From NCBI RefSeq assembly GCF_000972495.1, contig NZ_LATM01000003.1, positions 124,001-188,000 of the forward strand: a stretch of 64,000 nt of DNA, written 5' to 3'. A model generated the notes under the pieces. That model was not told the origin of the DNA. It did no database searches and saw only the letters and a program-made list of their open reading frames with translations. The translations under genes and the position numbers were made by a program. The first letter of the stretch is position 1. Every line of letters begins with the position of its first letter. Source of the DNA: Hymenobacter terrenus. GTDB taxonomy: Bacteria > Bacteroidota > Bacteroidia > Cytophagales > Hymenobacteraceae. This document shows positions 1-8,210 of this stretch, piece by piece.

Positions 1-140
1 AAATTGCCTACGCCCTGGGCTTCGAGTACCCGACTTATTTCAACAACTTCTTCAAGAAGCAAACCGGCACCACGCCGTCGGCCCTGCGCGCCTTCTTCAA
101 CCAAAGCCACGCCGCTGCTGCCCCACCGCCGTCGGTTTGA
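1..140 (+). CDS. AraC-family transcriptional regulator, C-terminal end only
   Basis: The window opens inside this gene; the reading frame starts at base 3 and ends at TGA 138-140. The 45 visible residues are the end of an AraC/XylS helix-turn-helix domain: IAYALGFEYPTYFNNFFKKQ followed by TGTTPSALR, which matches the second recognition helix and the family signature at the end of the DNA-binding domain. A short Ala/Pro-rich tail follows. It lies 87 bases before an SDR gene on the same strand, the same arrangement as the complete AraC-SDR pair at 1096-2808, so it probably controls that SDR (inference). The ligand-binding domain is outside the window. Confidence 0.85.
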   Translation, partial: IAYALGFEYPTYFNNFFKKQTGTTPSALRAFFNQSHAAAAPPPSV

Positions 141-227
141 ATTTCTTACACTTTCGTTTGAATCTCGTTATGGCCCCGTGGGGGCGTGGGGGACTTTTGT
201 GCTGTTCAATTAACGCAACCCCTCCCC

Positions 228-965
228 ATGAAATACGCCCTCATCACCGGCGCCAACAAAAGCATTGGCTTCGAAGCGGCCCGCCAGCTTCTGCAGGCTG
301 GCTATTACGTGTACCTCGGCAGCCGTAACCTCCAGAACGGCGAGCAGGCCGTGGCCCAACTGCACGCCGAAGGCCTCACCCAAGTCGAGCCCATTCAGCT
401 GGACGTTACCGATAGCGCCTCCATCCAAGCCGCCCGGCAGGCCGTTGGCCAGAAAACAACCGCGTTGGATGTGCTCATCAACAACGCCGGCATCAGCGGG
501 GGCCTGCCCCAAACTGCCGTTGCGACCGACGTAGCCGTGTTCAAAGACGTCTACAACACCAACCTGTTCGGCGTGGTGGAGACGACGCAGGCCTTCCTGG
601 ACCTGTTGCGAGCATCGGCCGAGCCCCGGATTGTGAACGTGACCTCGGGCCTGGGTTCGGTGAGCTTGACTGCGGACCCGTCCTGGAGATATTATGACGT
701 TAAGTTGGCGGCCTACAACTCGTCCAAAGCCGCGCTCAACATGTACACCATCATGCTGGCGTATGAGCTGCGCGACACCCCATTCAAAGTAAATGCCGTG
801 GACCCCGGCTACACCGCCACCGATTTCAACGGCCACAGCGGCCCCGGCAGCGTGCCCGATGCCGCCGCCCGCGTAGTAAAATATGCCCTAATTGACGCCA
901 ATGGCCCAACCGGCAAGTTCTTCAGCGAGGAACACAACCCAGAAACCGGCGAAATTCCCTGGTAG
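228..965 (+). CDS. SDR family NAD(P)-dependent oxidoreductase (copy 1)
   Basis: A 245-residue short-chain dehydrogenase/reductase. The N-terminal Rossmann nucleotide-binding motif is TGANKSIG (residues 7-14), the NNAG motif lies near residue 87, and the catalytic serine and Tyr-x-x-x-Lys lie in NVTSG and YNSSK. Note that Tyr and Lys are present as YNSSK, with the alternative YYDVK just upstream. Start ATG 228 was preferred over an earlier in-frame ATG at 186 because the family begins directly with the beta strand MKYALITGA. It is a close paralogue of the gene at 2065-2808; the first 70 residues are almost identical. Such proteins are often annotated as carbonyl reductase-like, but the substrate is unknown. 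Confidence 0.9.
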   Translation: MKYALITGANKSIGFEAARQLLQAGYYVYLGSRNLQNGEQAVAQLHAEGLTQVEPIQLDVTDSASIQAARQAVGQKTTALDVLINNAGISGGLPQTAVATDVAVFKDVYNTNLFGVVETTQAFLDLLRASAEPRIVNVTSGLGSVSLTADPSWRYYDVKLAAYNSSKAALNMYTIMLAYELRDTPFKVNAVDPGYTATDFNGHSGPGSVPDAAARVVKYALIDANGPTGKFFSEEHNPETGEIPW

Positions 966-1019
966 CAGCGAGGGTTTAGGGAGTTGTCAGAACTTCTTTG
1001 AACGGTCGTGCCGAAATAC

Positions 1020-1059
1020 GAACGTCATGCTGAGCGCAGTCGAAGCATGACGTTCTTTT
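1020..1059 (+). repeat. REP-like hairpin downstream of SDR copy 1
   Basis: A 12-bp perfect inverted repeat, GAACGTCATGCT at 1020-1031 and its complement at 1044-1055, is followed by TTTT. The sequence between and around the arms (GAGCGCAGTCGA) resembles the short palindromic repeat seen in many copies in Hymenobacter genomes. It could serve as the terminator of the upstream SDR gene. Confidence 0.6.
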
Positions 1060-1095
1060 GGGCTGTTGTACCCGCAAACAAGCTAGCTTTAACCC

Positions 1096-1989
1096 ATGCC
1101 CACGCTTCTCCTCGACCAGCAAATCCCGGTTTATTCCTTGACGCCGCACGACACGCCGGGCAGCGGCTCGTTCCAATTGAACAGGGCGGAGGGCCAGCCG
1201 CCGGCTTTTCGGCAGAACATGCTGCTGCCGCACCGCAAGGACTATTACCACCTGGTGTTCGTGCGGCGTGGCGGCAGCCGGCACTGGGTCGACATGACGC
1301 CCTACGTGCTGAAAGAAAACGCGCTGTACTTCTCGGCGCCGGGCCAGTTGCAGGTAAAAGAAAAGCTGCTGCCGCTGTGGGGGTTCAGCCTGGCCTTCAC
1401 CCGCGAGTTTCTGGCCTTGCAGCCCAACGCCGCCCTGGCGCAACTGCCGCTGCTGCGCAACCCCCAGCACGGCCACGAACTGCTGCTGACGGCGGCCGAC
1501 GTGGCCTTCGTGGAAGACCTGTTCACCAGACTCGAAACCGAGTACCAGCGCCCCGGCGAGTGGCAGCAGCCCATGCTGACCGCCTACCTCACCGTGCTGC
1601 TCACCTACCTCAGCCGGCTCTACACGGCGCAGTTTCCGGGTAACGAGCCCTCGGCCGACCAGCTGCTGCTCCGGAAGTACCGGGCCAAGATTGAGGAGTG
1701 CTTCCGCGAGCGGCACGAGGTGGGGGCGTACGCGGCGCTGCTCCACATCTCGGCCGGGCACCTGAGCGAGGTGGTGAAGGCCCAGAGTGGCAAGCCGGCC
1801 ATTGCCCACATTCAGGAGCGGCTGGTGCTGGAGGCCCGGCACCTGCTGTTCCACACCCCGCGGTCGGTGAAGGAAATTGCCTTCGACCTCGGGTTTGCCG
1901 ATGCGTCCTATTTCAGCCGCTTCTTCAAGCGCGAAACCGGCCTCACCCCGGCCGAGTACCGCGCCAGCCGCCGCGAAATGTACCCGTGA
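1096..1989 (+). CDS. AraC-family transcriptional regulator
   Basis: A 297-residue regulator. Residues about 20-170 look like a cupin-type AraC ligand-binding domain (HRKDYYHLVFVRRGGSRHWV, then a jelly-roll-like stretch). Residues about 190-295 form the double helix-turn-helix AraC domain, with VKEIAFDLGFADASYFSRFF and TGLTPAEYR. It is 76 bases upstream of an SDR gene on the same strand, and the previous AraC-SDR pair has the same order, so it is likely to control that gene, presumably in response to a small molecule such as an aldehyde or quinone (inference). ATG 1096 is the first start in frame and gives a normal family length. Confidence 0.9.
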   Translation: MPTLLLDQQIPVYSLTPHDTPGSGSFQLNRAEGQPPAFRQNMLLPHRKDYYHLVFVRRGGSRHWVDMTPYVLKENALYFSAPGQLQVKEKLLPLWGFSLAFTREFLALQPNAALAQLPLLRNPQHGHELLLTAADVAFVEDLFTRLETEYQRPGEWQQPMLTAYLTVLLTYLSRLYTAQFPGNEPSADQLLLRKYRAKIEECFRERHEVGAYAALLHISAGHLSEVVKAQSGKPAIAHIQERLVLEARHLLFHTPRSVKEIAFDLGFADASYFSRFFKRETGLTPAEYRASRREMYP

Positions 1990-2028
1990 TGCCGCCAAAT
2001 GTGCCACCGTCGCGCTGATGGGCCCCGG

Positions 2029-2036
2029 TAGCTTTG
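2029..2036 (+). promoter_or_regulatory. candidate -7 box for SDR copy 2
   Basis: TAGCTTTG matches the Bacteroidota -7 consensus TAnnTTTG and lies 29 bases before the ATG at 2065. The related region before copy 1 has GACTTTTG at the same relative place and the same following bases (TGnTGTTCAA). A clear -33 box was not seen, so confidence is low. Confidence 0.35.
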
Positions 2037-2064
2037 TGGTGTTCAACCAGCACCACCCTTCCCC

Positions 2065-2808
2065 ATGAAAAAAGCTCTGATTACCGGCGCCAACAAAAGC
2101 ATCGGTTTTGAAGCCGCCCGGCTGCTCCTGCAGCACGGCTATTACGTGTACCTCGGCAGCCGCAACCTCGAAAACGGCCAGCAAGCCGTGGCCCAGCTGC
2201 ACGCCGAAGGCCTCACCCAAGTAGAGCCCATCCAGCTCGACGTGGCCGACGCCGCTTCGGTAAGAGCCGCCCGGGAGGCGGTCGGGCAAAAGACCACCGT
2301 CCTTGACGTGCTCATCAACAACGCCGGCCTCAGCGGCGGCATGCCGCAGTCGGCTCTCGATTCCGGCATCAGCCAGTTTCAACGGGTGTTCGACACCAAT
2401 TTCTTCGGCGTGATAGCCGTCACGCAGGCCTTTATCGACCTGCTGCGGCAGTCGCCGGCGCCCCGCATCGTGAACGTGAGCTCGGCCCAGGGCTCGCTCA
2501 CCCTGCACAGCGACCCGGCGCACGGCTACAAGTACTACGCCCACAAAGCGGCCGTGTACCACTCCTCCAAGTCGGCCCTGAACATGTACACCATCAACCT
2601 GGCCTACGAGCTGCGCGACACGCCCTTCAAAGTGAACGCCGTGGACCCGGGCTTCGTCGCCACCGATTTCAACGGCCACCGCGGCACCGGCACCGTGCAG
2701 GAAGCCGGCGCCCGGGTCGTGAAATACGCCCTGCTTGACGCCCACGGCCCCACCGGCAAGTTCGTGAGCGAGGAATACAACCCGGAAACCGGCGAAATTC
2801 CCTGGTAG
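2065..2808 (+). CDS. SDR family NAD(P)-dependent oxidoreductase (copy 2)
   Basis: A 247-residue short-chain dehydrogenase/reductase with the Rossmann motif TGANKSIG (residues 7-14), NNAG near residue 87, catalytic serine in NVSSA and the Tyr-x-x-x-Lys motif YHSSK. Length and layout match the classical SDR subfamily. It is a close paralogue of the gene at 228-965, most strongly in the first 70 residues and in the C-terminal stretch (FKVNAVDPG, ATDFNGH, NPETGEIPW). It is preceded by its own AraC-type regulator and followed by a strong terminator, so regulator and enzyme appear to be a self-contained module. The substrate cannot be told from sequence. Confidence 0.92.
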   Translation: MKKALITGANKSIGFEAARLLLQHGYYVYLGSRNLENGQQAVAQLHAEGLTQVEPIQLDVADAASVRAAREAVGQKTTVLDVLINNAGLSGGMPQSALDSGISQFQRVFDTNFFGVIAVTQAFIDLLRQSPAPRIVNVSSAQGSLTLHSDPAHGYKYYAHKAAVYHSSKSALNMYTINLAYELRDTPFKVNAVDPGFVATDFNGHRGTGTVQEAGARVVKYALLDAHGPTGKFVSEEYNPETGEIPW

Positions 2809-2836
2809 AAACGGCCATGCCCGGCGGCCGAAACGC

Positions 2837-2872
2837 AAGAGGCTGAAGCTACGGGAGCTTCAGCCTCTTTTG
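2837..2872 (+). terminator. intrinsic terminator after SDR copy 2
   Basis: A 14-bp perfect stem (AAGAGGCTGAAGCT, 2837-2850, pairing with 2856-2869) with a 5-base loop, ending in a run of T on the plus strand. Confidence 0.85.
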
Positions 2873-2879
2873 CGCTTTA

Positions 2880-3038
2880 TCACTCACTGGGCCTATTGGC
2901 TATATGCCTCTCTAGGGCTTCGATAAATATTTTTGAAAAATCAATTGAGGAGCTGTCAGGTAATCCAATGCCCTCTAGAATAAACCTCGCAAGCGTCATA
3001 AATGAATAATCAGTGCTTATGTCAAGCTTATACGCATT
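2880..3038 (-). pseudogene. in-frame continuation of the AlbA_2 gene beyond its TGA stop
   Basis: Reading the minus strand past the TGA at 3041-3039 in the same frame gives 52 further sense codons, starting NAYKLDISTDYSFMTLARF and ending at TGA 2882-2880. The composition is protein-like and has the same AT-rich character as the gene upstream. The simplest reading is that the original protein was about 480 residues and a single nonsense change removed its C-terminus. Readthrough or chance cannot be excluded. Confidence 0.5.
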
Positions 3039-4328
3039 TCAATTTTTAAATACAGGTATTTCAATTGTGTCTTTAGGGGATAATGGAATGTTGTAAATTT
3101 TTAGCTTTTCTAAATAATCATCACCTTCAAAGAAAATAAACTTGCGCCAAGAGTCAGTAATTCGTGCTCTGAAATTTATTTCTGTTGACAGTTCGAATTC
3201 GCTTTCTTCCAGTACAGCTTTGTATTTAGACATTATAATCATAATGACTAAAATAAGCTCTGCTCCATCTATCAATTTTACATGATTAGCAAAGTCAGTG
3301 GACTTTCGCCTAGTTGTTGGTGGCAATTCGTAGTCCTTCATTCCCAAAGAAGGCACGCCATATCGCATATTCCTTATTGTTTCATTAGGTGAAAATTTGT
3401 CTAAAAGATATTCGATGGTCTTGGATTTGCCAAAATACTGGGGTATGCTATCTGCGGTGAATTCATGAATAGGGAAAAGAAATTTTAAGTTGCCATTTTT
3501 GAATAATTCAACTGTTGTGGTTTTGTAAATCATATTGTCATCCCTTAAAGGCCTGATAACAATGCTCTCGTCAGAGCAGTATATGCTATTGAACCCAATG
3601 TTAAGAAAAATGCCCCTTTCAATATTGTTAATTTTGAAAGGGGCATTTTGATAAAAAATAGCAGCTATTTTTTTGAAGAATTCAGAATTATAAAACGATT
3701 TAAATTCAAAATGATTAAAAGGTTTTGGGAAAAGGTATAGCTCCAGGAATGCCTGGTTATTGTTTGACTGCCCTTTAGATTGCGGTAAATCAAAAACGCT
3801 AAAGTCTTCAATAGATTTGATGTAATTAAGAGATTTTTCGTTCAGATTTTCTATTATATACCTCTCCTTTATAGGTTTGCTCTCATTGTTTTCGCGATTA
3901 TAAATTATCCCTTGGCTCGTTATATATGGAGGTGTGGGGCTCTCTTCTACCTGAATGATGAATACTATTGTGTCTTTATTGAGTTTTAGCTCTTTGAAAT
4001 GGTATATTGGTTTGGGGTTAATGTTGGATGCTATTATCTGTGATACTTGGTCTTGGAAATTTCTGTAAGATGAAATATCAAAGCCTTTTATTTCTGAAGC
4101 TTCATTTCTATCGCATTCAATTCCCCAAAATATCCATCCTCCCTTAGTGTTAGCGAAAGAGGAGATGGATTTTGTGATTTTGATATTGTCCAGCTTTCCT
4201 GGACTAGTTTCTGGAGGTTTACTCTTGTACTCAATATACCAGCCTTCGCCAATCTTATTGTCGATTAGTTTATTGACTTCAATAATGTCTAAATGTTCTA
4301 TGCTTTTACTAAACGGGGTATATTCCAT
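3039..4328 (-). CDS. AlbA_2/Schlafen-type putative DNA-binding domain protein
   Basis: A 429-residue protein. Residues about 20-150 match the AlbA_2 (Schlafen AAA_4) domain: an acidic IEYKSK motif, then SISSFANTKGGWIFWGIE, the typical A-N-x-x-G-G-x-x-x-x-G core. The rest has no family I recognise. AlbA_2 proteins are putative nucleic-acid-binding regulators and some belong to mobile or defence islands (known of the family); nothing here shows a specific role. The gene is much richer in A+T than its neighbours, which suggests transfer. It may be truncated: an in-frame TGA separates it from 52 further codons (2880-3038). No partner gene is adjacent apart from a possible remnant at 4370-4528. 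Confidence 0.75.
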   Translation of the reverse strand: MEYTPFSKSIEHLDIIEVNKLIDNKIGEGWYIEYKSKPPETSPGKLDNIKITKSISSFANTKGGWIFWGIECDRNEASEIKGFDISSYRNFQDQVSQIIASNINPKPIYHFKELKLNKDTIVFIIQVEESPTPPYITSQGIIYNRENNESKPIKERYIIENLNEKSLNYIKSIEDFSVFDLPQSKGQSNNNQAFLELYLFPKPFNHFEFKSFYNSEFFKKIAAIFYQNAPFKINNIERGIFLNIGFNSIYCSDESIVIRPLRDDNMIYKTTTVELFKNGNLKFLFPIHEFTADSIPQYFGKSKTIEYLLDKFSPNETIRNMRYGVPSLGMKDYELPPTTRRKSTDFANHVKLIDGAELILVIMIIMSKYKAVLEESEFELSTEINFRARITDSWRKFIFFEGDDYLEKLKIYNIPLSPKDTIEIPVFKN

Positions 4329-4369
4329 GTTATGATTTCGCTGAAGCCGATGATAGGCTTATTGAATTT

Positions 4370-4528
4370 ATGAAAGAAGGTGGCTTAAGGTACTTAGTCT
4401 TTTTGTTTCATTTAGAATGGGGTATGTCTAAACTTAATACAGAGCACGCTGTCCACCGTCTCATTCTTTCTAAGCCCGTTTGCTTGGTGGTACCAAAACT
4501 GTCTAAAGAGCAATATTCGAGAAACTAG
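4370..4528 (+). CDS. small AT-rich open frame, possible gene remnant
   Basis: A 52-residue frame (MKEGGLRYLVFLFHLEWG... ending KLSKEQYSRN) opens at ATG 4370, though the frame is already open from 4313. It has the AT-rich composition of the adjacent islet and is divergent from the AlbA_2 gene. I do not recognise it. It may be the tail of a gene lost when the islet inserted, or not coding. Confidence 0.25.
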   Translation: MKEGGLRYLVFLFHLEWGMSKLNTEHAVHRLILSKPVCLVVPKLSKEQYSRN

Positions 4529-4638
4529 CAACCTACGTTACCACCCAGCCGCCCACCGCTTCCCAAGCACCGCCAGTGGCTTCCGAACGCCTGTCAACCG
4601 CTTTCGAAGCCTCGCCAACCATTTTTTCGAACACCTTT

Positions 4639-5328
4639 CTACTTCTTGAACCACGCCAGTAACTCCAGCTTATAGGTTTGGCCGATGGGAATCTGGCTGC
4701 CATCGGCCAGCACCACTTGCTCGGTTTGGAGAAGCTTGATGTAGGTCGTTGCCACAATGAACGAGCGGTGGACGCGCACAAAAGCGTCGCCGAGGAGGTC
4801 GGCCATTTCCTTCATGGTTTCGTGGTGCAGGTGGGTTTTGGTGGCCGTTACCACCTTCACGTAGTCCTTGCAGCCCTCCACGTAAAGAATGTCGCGGTAG
4901 GGGACTTTGAACAAACTGCCCTGGTCCTTTAGCAGCAGCGTTTTGTCCTCATCGGGGCCGTGGGGGGCAGTAGCTGGCTGGTAGCGGCCTATGGCTTTGC
5001 AAAACCGCTCGTAGCTGAAGGGCTTGAGCAGGTAATCGAGCACGTCGAGCTCGTGACCCTCGTAGGCGTATTCCCGATAGGCGGTGGTAATAATGGTTTT
5101 AGGTGGGTTTTTTAGCGTGCGCAGAAAGCTCAGGCCATTCATCAGTGGCATCTCAATGTCGAGAAATAGCAGGTCGACGGGGTGCTGGGTGAGGTGCTCG
5201 TGGGCTTCCATAGCGTTGCGGCAGGTGCCGGCCAGGGTGAGCCCGGGCGTCTGGCCGATGAATTGAGTAAGCACTTGGTGGGCCAGCGGCTCGTCATCAA
5301 CCACAAGGCAGCGAATGGGGGAGGGCAT
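4639..5328 (-). CDS. LytTR-family response regulator
   Basis: A 229-residue two-component response regulator. Residues 1-120 form a receiver domain with the acidic pair VVDDE, the phospho-acceptor region LLFLDIEMPLMNG and the conserved lysine in YLLKPF. Residues about 130-229 form a LytTR DNA-binding domain (ILYVEGCKDYVKVVT, then FVRVHRSFIV). It lies 73 bases downstream of the LytS/YehU-type kinase at 5402-6505 on the same strand, so the two form an operon and a cognate pair. Target genes are unknown; the erythromycin-esterase gene transcribed divergently from the kinase is a candidate only by position. Confidence 0.95.
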   Translation of the reverse strand: MPSPIRCLVVDDEPLAHQVLTQFIGQTPGLTLAGTCRNAMEAHEHLTQHPVDLLFLDIEMPLMNGLSFLRTLKNPPKTIITTAYREYAYEGHELDVLDYLLKPFSYERFCKAIGRYQPATAPHGPDEDKTLLLKDQGSLFKVPYRDILYVEGCKDYVKVVTATKTHLHHETMKEMADLLGDAFVRVHRSFIVATTYIKLLQTEQVVLADGSQIPIGQTYKLELLAWFKK

Positions 5329-5401
5329 AAGGTGTAGCGTGGACTTTTAGTTCGTGGTGAGAGTGGGAACGAACCTACCACGCACAGACTAAAAATCCGC
5401 G

Positions 5402-6505
5402 CTACGAGACGTGCAAGGTAAGCTCGGCGCGGTAGCGGCCATCTCGCTCCGTGAGCAAGAGCTCGTGCGCGTTAGGGTAATAGAGCTTGAGCCGTTGGTA
5501 GATGTTTGCCAGCCCGATGCCGCCGCTGCGCCGCTGCGATGGGGCCGGGGCCTCGGGCAGCAAGTCGTTCTCAATCACGAAATGTAGCCGACCCGGCGTG
5601 GCGCGAAGCGTGGCCGTTACGCTGGCATCGTCGGAATAATGGTGACGGCCGTGCTTGAAGCTGTTCTCGACCAGCGGCAACAGCAACAGGGGGGGCACTT
5701 GAAGGGGCGTATCGGATGCGCCACTGGCAGTGAAGGTGATGCGGGCGCCTGCGTACTTGCGCTGTTCCATCTCGAAGTAGTTTTCCAAGAAGGTGATTTC
5801 TTCGGGCAGGGCGATGTACTCACGGCCGCTGTCGTAGAGCACGTAGCGCATTAGCTCAGAAAGCAGCAGAACAAAGCGCGGCGTTTCTGGTGAGCCGGCC
5901 AGGCTCAGGCCGTAGATGCTGTTGAGGGTGTTGAACAGAAAATGCGGCTGCAACTGGCTTTTGAGCTGTTCTAGTTGCAGAGCCAGGTGGTCGCGTTCCA
6001 GGAGCCGTTGGCGCTGCTCGTTAGCGAAGGCAAACTGCGCGAACGCCACGCAACCAAAGGCCAGCGCATCGGTGAACAGCAACTGGAGGTAGGGCTGCCG
6101 CACATGCAGCAGTTGGTGCCAGTCGACGAGGAAGCGTTGGTAGAAATCAGCCAGCACCGGCGGAGCCGCCACCGGCGCAAACAACACTGCCGCCAGCCCA
6201 GTGTTGACCTTGATGCCCCACCACAGGTACAGCACCGAAATCAGCAACAGCAGGGCATAACGGCGCTGCCGCAGCAAGCGTGGCACTAGCAGCCGGTAGA
6301 AAGGTAGCACATACAGCGTGGCTAGCAGCGCAAATAGTATGAGCTGCGGGTAAGGGAAGTTGAGGCGGCCCGCGGGCTTATGCAGGGCAGCTGCTTCTTC
6401 CAGGTAGTAGCCGTACTTATAAAGGCCCACATAGAGAACCCAAATAAGGATTTCGAACAGGAGCGGGAAGCGGCTGGGCCGGTCGGCAGGTGGGGCTGGT
6501 TGCAT
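5402..6505 (-). CDS. sensor histidine kinase, LytS/YehU type
   Basis: A 367-residue membrane kinase. The first ~165 residues hold about four hydrophobic segments. The kinase region follows: PF06580-type phosphorylation motif QLQPHFLFNTLNSIYGL with the phospho-accepting histidine, then an ATP-binding region with LLLLPLVENSFKHG (N box) and GGIGLANIYQRL (G box). There is no periplasmic sensor domain, so the signal is probably membrane-borne. It is the upstream member of an operon with the LytTR regulator at 4639-5328. Confidence 0.95.
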   Translation of the reverse strand: MQPAPPADRPSRFPLLFEILIWVLYVGLYKYGYYLEEAAALHKPAGRLNFPYPQLILFALLATLYVLPFYRLLVPRLLRQRRYALLLLISVLYLWWGIKVNTGLAAVLFAPVAAPPVLADFYQRFLVDWHQLLHVRQPYLQLLFTDALAFGCVAFAQFAFANEQRQRLLERDHLALQLEQLKSQLQPHFLFNTLNSIYGLSLAGSPETPRFVLLLSELMRYVLYDSGREYIALPEEITFLENYFEMEQRKYAGARITFTASGASDTPLQVPPLLLLPLVENSFKHGRHHYSDDASVTATLRATPGRLHFVIENDLLPEAPAPSQRRSGGIGLANIYQRLKLYYPNAHELLLTERDGRYRAELTLHVS

Positions 6506-6553
6506 GGAACGAAGGTGGCAGGTTTTGGGCTAGGGGCCGGAGGCAGTGAGGTG

Positions 6554-6636
6554 TTTTTCGACCAGACCGGGAATTTTTTCGACAAAAAAACGGAAGAACA
6601 GCTTTGGTCGGAAAGCGGCCCAAGATGGTCGAAAAA
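6554..6636. promoter_or_regulatory. inverted repeat between divergent kinase and esterase genes
   Basis: TTTTTCGACCA (6554-6564) and its exact complement TGGTCGAAAAA (6626-6636) are spaced by 61 bases in the divergent intergenic region. Related partial sites (TTTTTTCGAC at 6584, TGGTCGGAAA at 6605) lie between them. They could be regulator binding sites shared by both promoters; this is inference. Confidence 0.35.
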
Positions 6637-6733
6637 CGAAGAAAAGGGGGCTTTTGCTGCTGTTGCTTTGTCCCATTCCCAGCCGGTTAGCGGCCAGGCT
6701 TACCTTCCCACCAAACGTTCAGCTCCTGTTCTC

Positions 6734-8080
6734 ATGAAATTCTCGCTCCGCTCCCTGCCTGTTGCTGCCTTGCTCGCTACCGTTTCGCTGGCCACGCAGG
6801 CCCAGAGCCCCCAGCCAGTTAGTGGCGTAGTGGCCGTCGGCGATACGGCCCGAATCGTACTCGACCCTGCTCTCATCAAGCCCGTCAGTCTGCAAAGCTT
6901 TGAGGCCTTTCGTACGGCAGTGCAGCCGCTCATAAAACAGATGGCTGGCAAGAAAATAGTGGCCCTGGGCGAAGGCACTCACGGCACTGCCGAATTCTAT
7001 CGGGTGCGCTTCTGGCTCACGCGCATCCTTATGGAGGAGCACGGCTTCAAGCAAGTGGCCTTCGAAAACACCTACGGTGACTCCTACTTGCTGAATCAAG
7101 CCCTGCAAAATCGGAGCGTTGCCGACCTCAAGCCGCTGATGAAAAAGCACTTGCTCAGCATGTGGCAAAACCGCGAAGTAGAACAACTGCTGACCTGGAT
7201 GCAGGCCCGCAACTCCAAGGCCAGCCGCAAGGTCACGTTTTCGGGAATTGATGCCATGTTTGGCACCGCCGATGCCCAACTGCTGCACGATGGCCTGGCC
7301 CAGGCTGGCCACCGCGAGCTACGGCCCCTCACTGCCCAGCTGCTAAAAAGCGCCAGCTACCAAGACTCGCTCTGGTTGCGCCTGAATGACAAAGAAATGA
7401 AAATGAATTATGCTGCTTGGCGTACCAGCGGCTGGCGCGGCTATGAGGCGGCCGACAAGCTGGCCCAAGCCCTGCCGACCCTGCGTTTGCCCAAAGCGCA
7501 GCGCACGGTGCTCGAAAATGCCGCGCAAAACTCCCGGATGGTGTTCGACATGTTTTACCAAGCCAAGGTGCACAAGCGCGAATCCTCGCGCGATAGCTCG
7601 ATGGCCGAAATGGCTCGCCTGCTGGTGCGTGAGCCCGGCAGCAAGCTCATCATTTGGGCGCACGATGCACACGTGTCGCGTCGCGCCGCCTTGGCCCAGG
7701 ATGGGGGCGACGACAATGGCGGCGGCGCCGGTGGCTTCCTAGAACGCATGTTTCCCGGACAATACTTCGTGCTAGGTACCAGCACAGCCGCCGGCACCTT
7801 TGCTGCCACGCCCCAAAATTTCATTTCGCCGGTCAGCCCCATGGCTGCTTACCCGCTTAGCAAGCCTTCGGCTGGTTCTTGGGAAGAATCGTTGAGCTAC
7901 GTGGCTGCCCCTGGCTTTTTCTTCGACACCCACGCTTTGGGCACGCAAAACCTGAAGCGCCCGCACCGCGTGGTGGGCCAGACGCCCGAAAGCCAAGCGC
8001 AATACGCCACTTACAAGCTGGGCGATGCCTACGATGCCCTGCTTTTCCTGCGCCAAACCACGGCTGCTACGCCGCTGTAA
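6734..8080 (+). CDS. erythromycin esterase family protein, exported
   Basis: A 448-residue protein with a signal peptide (MKFSLRSLPVAALLATVSLA, cleavage near TQAQ). The body matches the erythromycin esterase/EreA-like fold: ALGEGTHGTAEF near residue 76 carries the conserved Glu and His, FENTYGD follows, and IIWAHDAHVSR carries the second conserved His cluster. Known EreA/EreB enzymes hydrolyse the macrolide lactone, but most chromosomal members have no shown drug activity, so resistance should not be assumed. The start at 6734 was chosen because it begins the signal peptide. It is transcribed away from the LytS-type kinase and ends at a strong terminator. Confidence 0.88.
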   Translation: MKFSLRSLPVAALLATVSLATQAQSPQPVSGVVAVGDTARIVLDPALIKPVSLQSFEAFRTAVQPLIKQMAGKKIVALGEGTHGTAEFYRVRFWLTRILMEEHGFKQVAFENTYGDSYLLNQALQNRSVADLKPLMKKHLLSMWQNREVEQLLTWMQARNSKASRKVTFSGIDAMFGTADAQLLHDGLAQAGHRELRPLTAQLLKSASYQDSLWLRLNDKEMKMNYAAWRTSGWRGYEAADKLAQALPTLRLPKAQRTVLENAAQNSRMVFDMFYQAKVHKRESSRDSSMAEMARLLVREPGSKLIIWAHDAHVSRRAALAQDGGDDNGGGAGGFLERMFPGQYFVLGTSTAAGTFAATPQNFISPVSPMAAYPLSKPSAGSWEESLSYVAAPGFFFDTHALGTQNLKRPHRVVGQTPESQAQYATYKLGDAYDALLFLRQTTAATPL

Positions 8081-8102
8081 ATCAACCCAAATAGACTACT
8101 GT

Positions 8103-8143
8103 AACAGCGTGTGGTGCTTGGAGAAGCATCACACGCTGTTGTT
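8103..8143 (+). terminator. intrinsic terminator after the esterase gene
   Basis: A 17-bp stem (8103-8119 with 8124-8140; one G-T pair) closes a GGAG loop, followed by GTTT. It lies 22 bases after the stop codon. Confidence 0.75.
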
Positions 8144-8210
8144 TCCGTAAATTTCAGCAGCAAATCCTCGTATTTTCCTTAGTGATTACCTGAACCCGCT
8201 TTCTCCCCAC

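Noticed and set aside
976..2838. 620-residue minus-strand frame
   Set aside because: It lies opposite the AraC and SDR genes, is rich in Gly, Val, His and Arg as expected for an antisense shadow in GC-rich DNA, and resembles no family.
6734..8080. Macrolide resistance gene
   Set aside because: Family membership alone does not show drug activity; many chromosomal erythromycin-esterase homologues have other or unknown roles.
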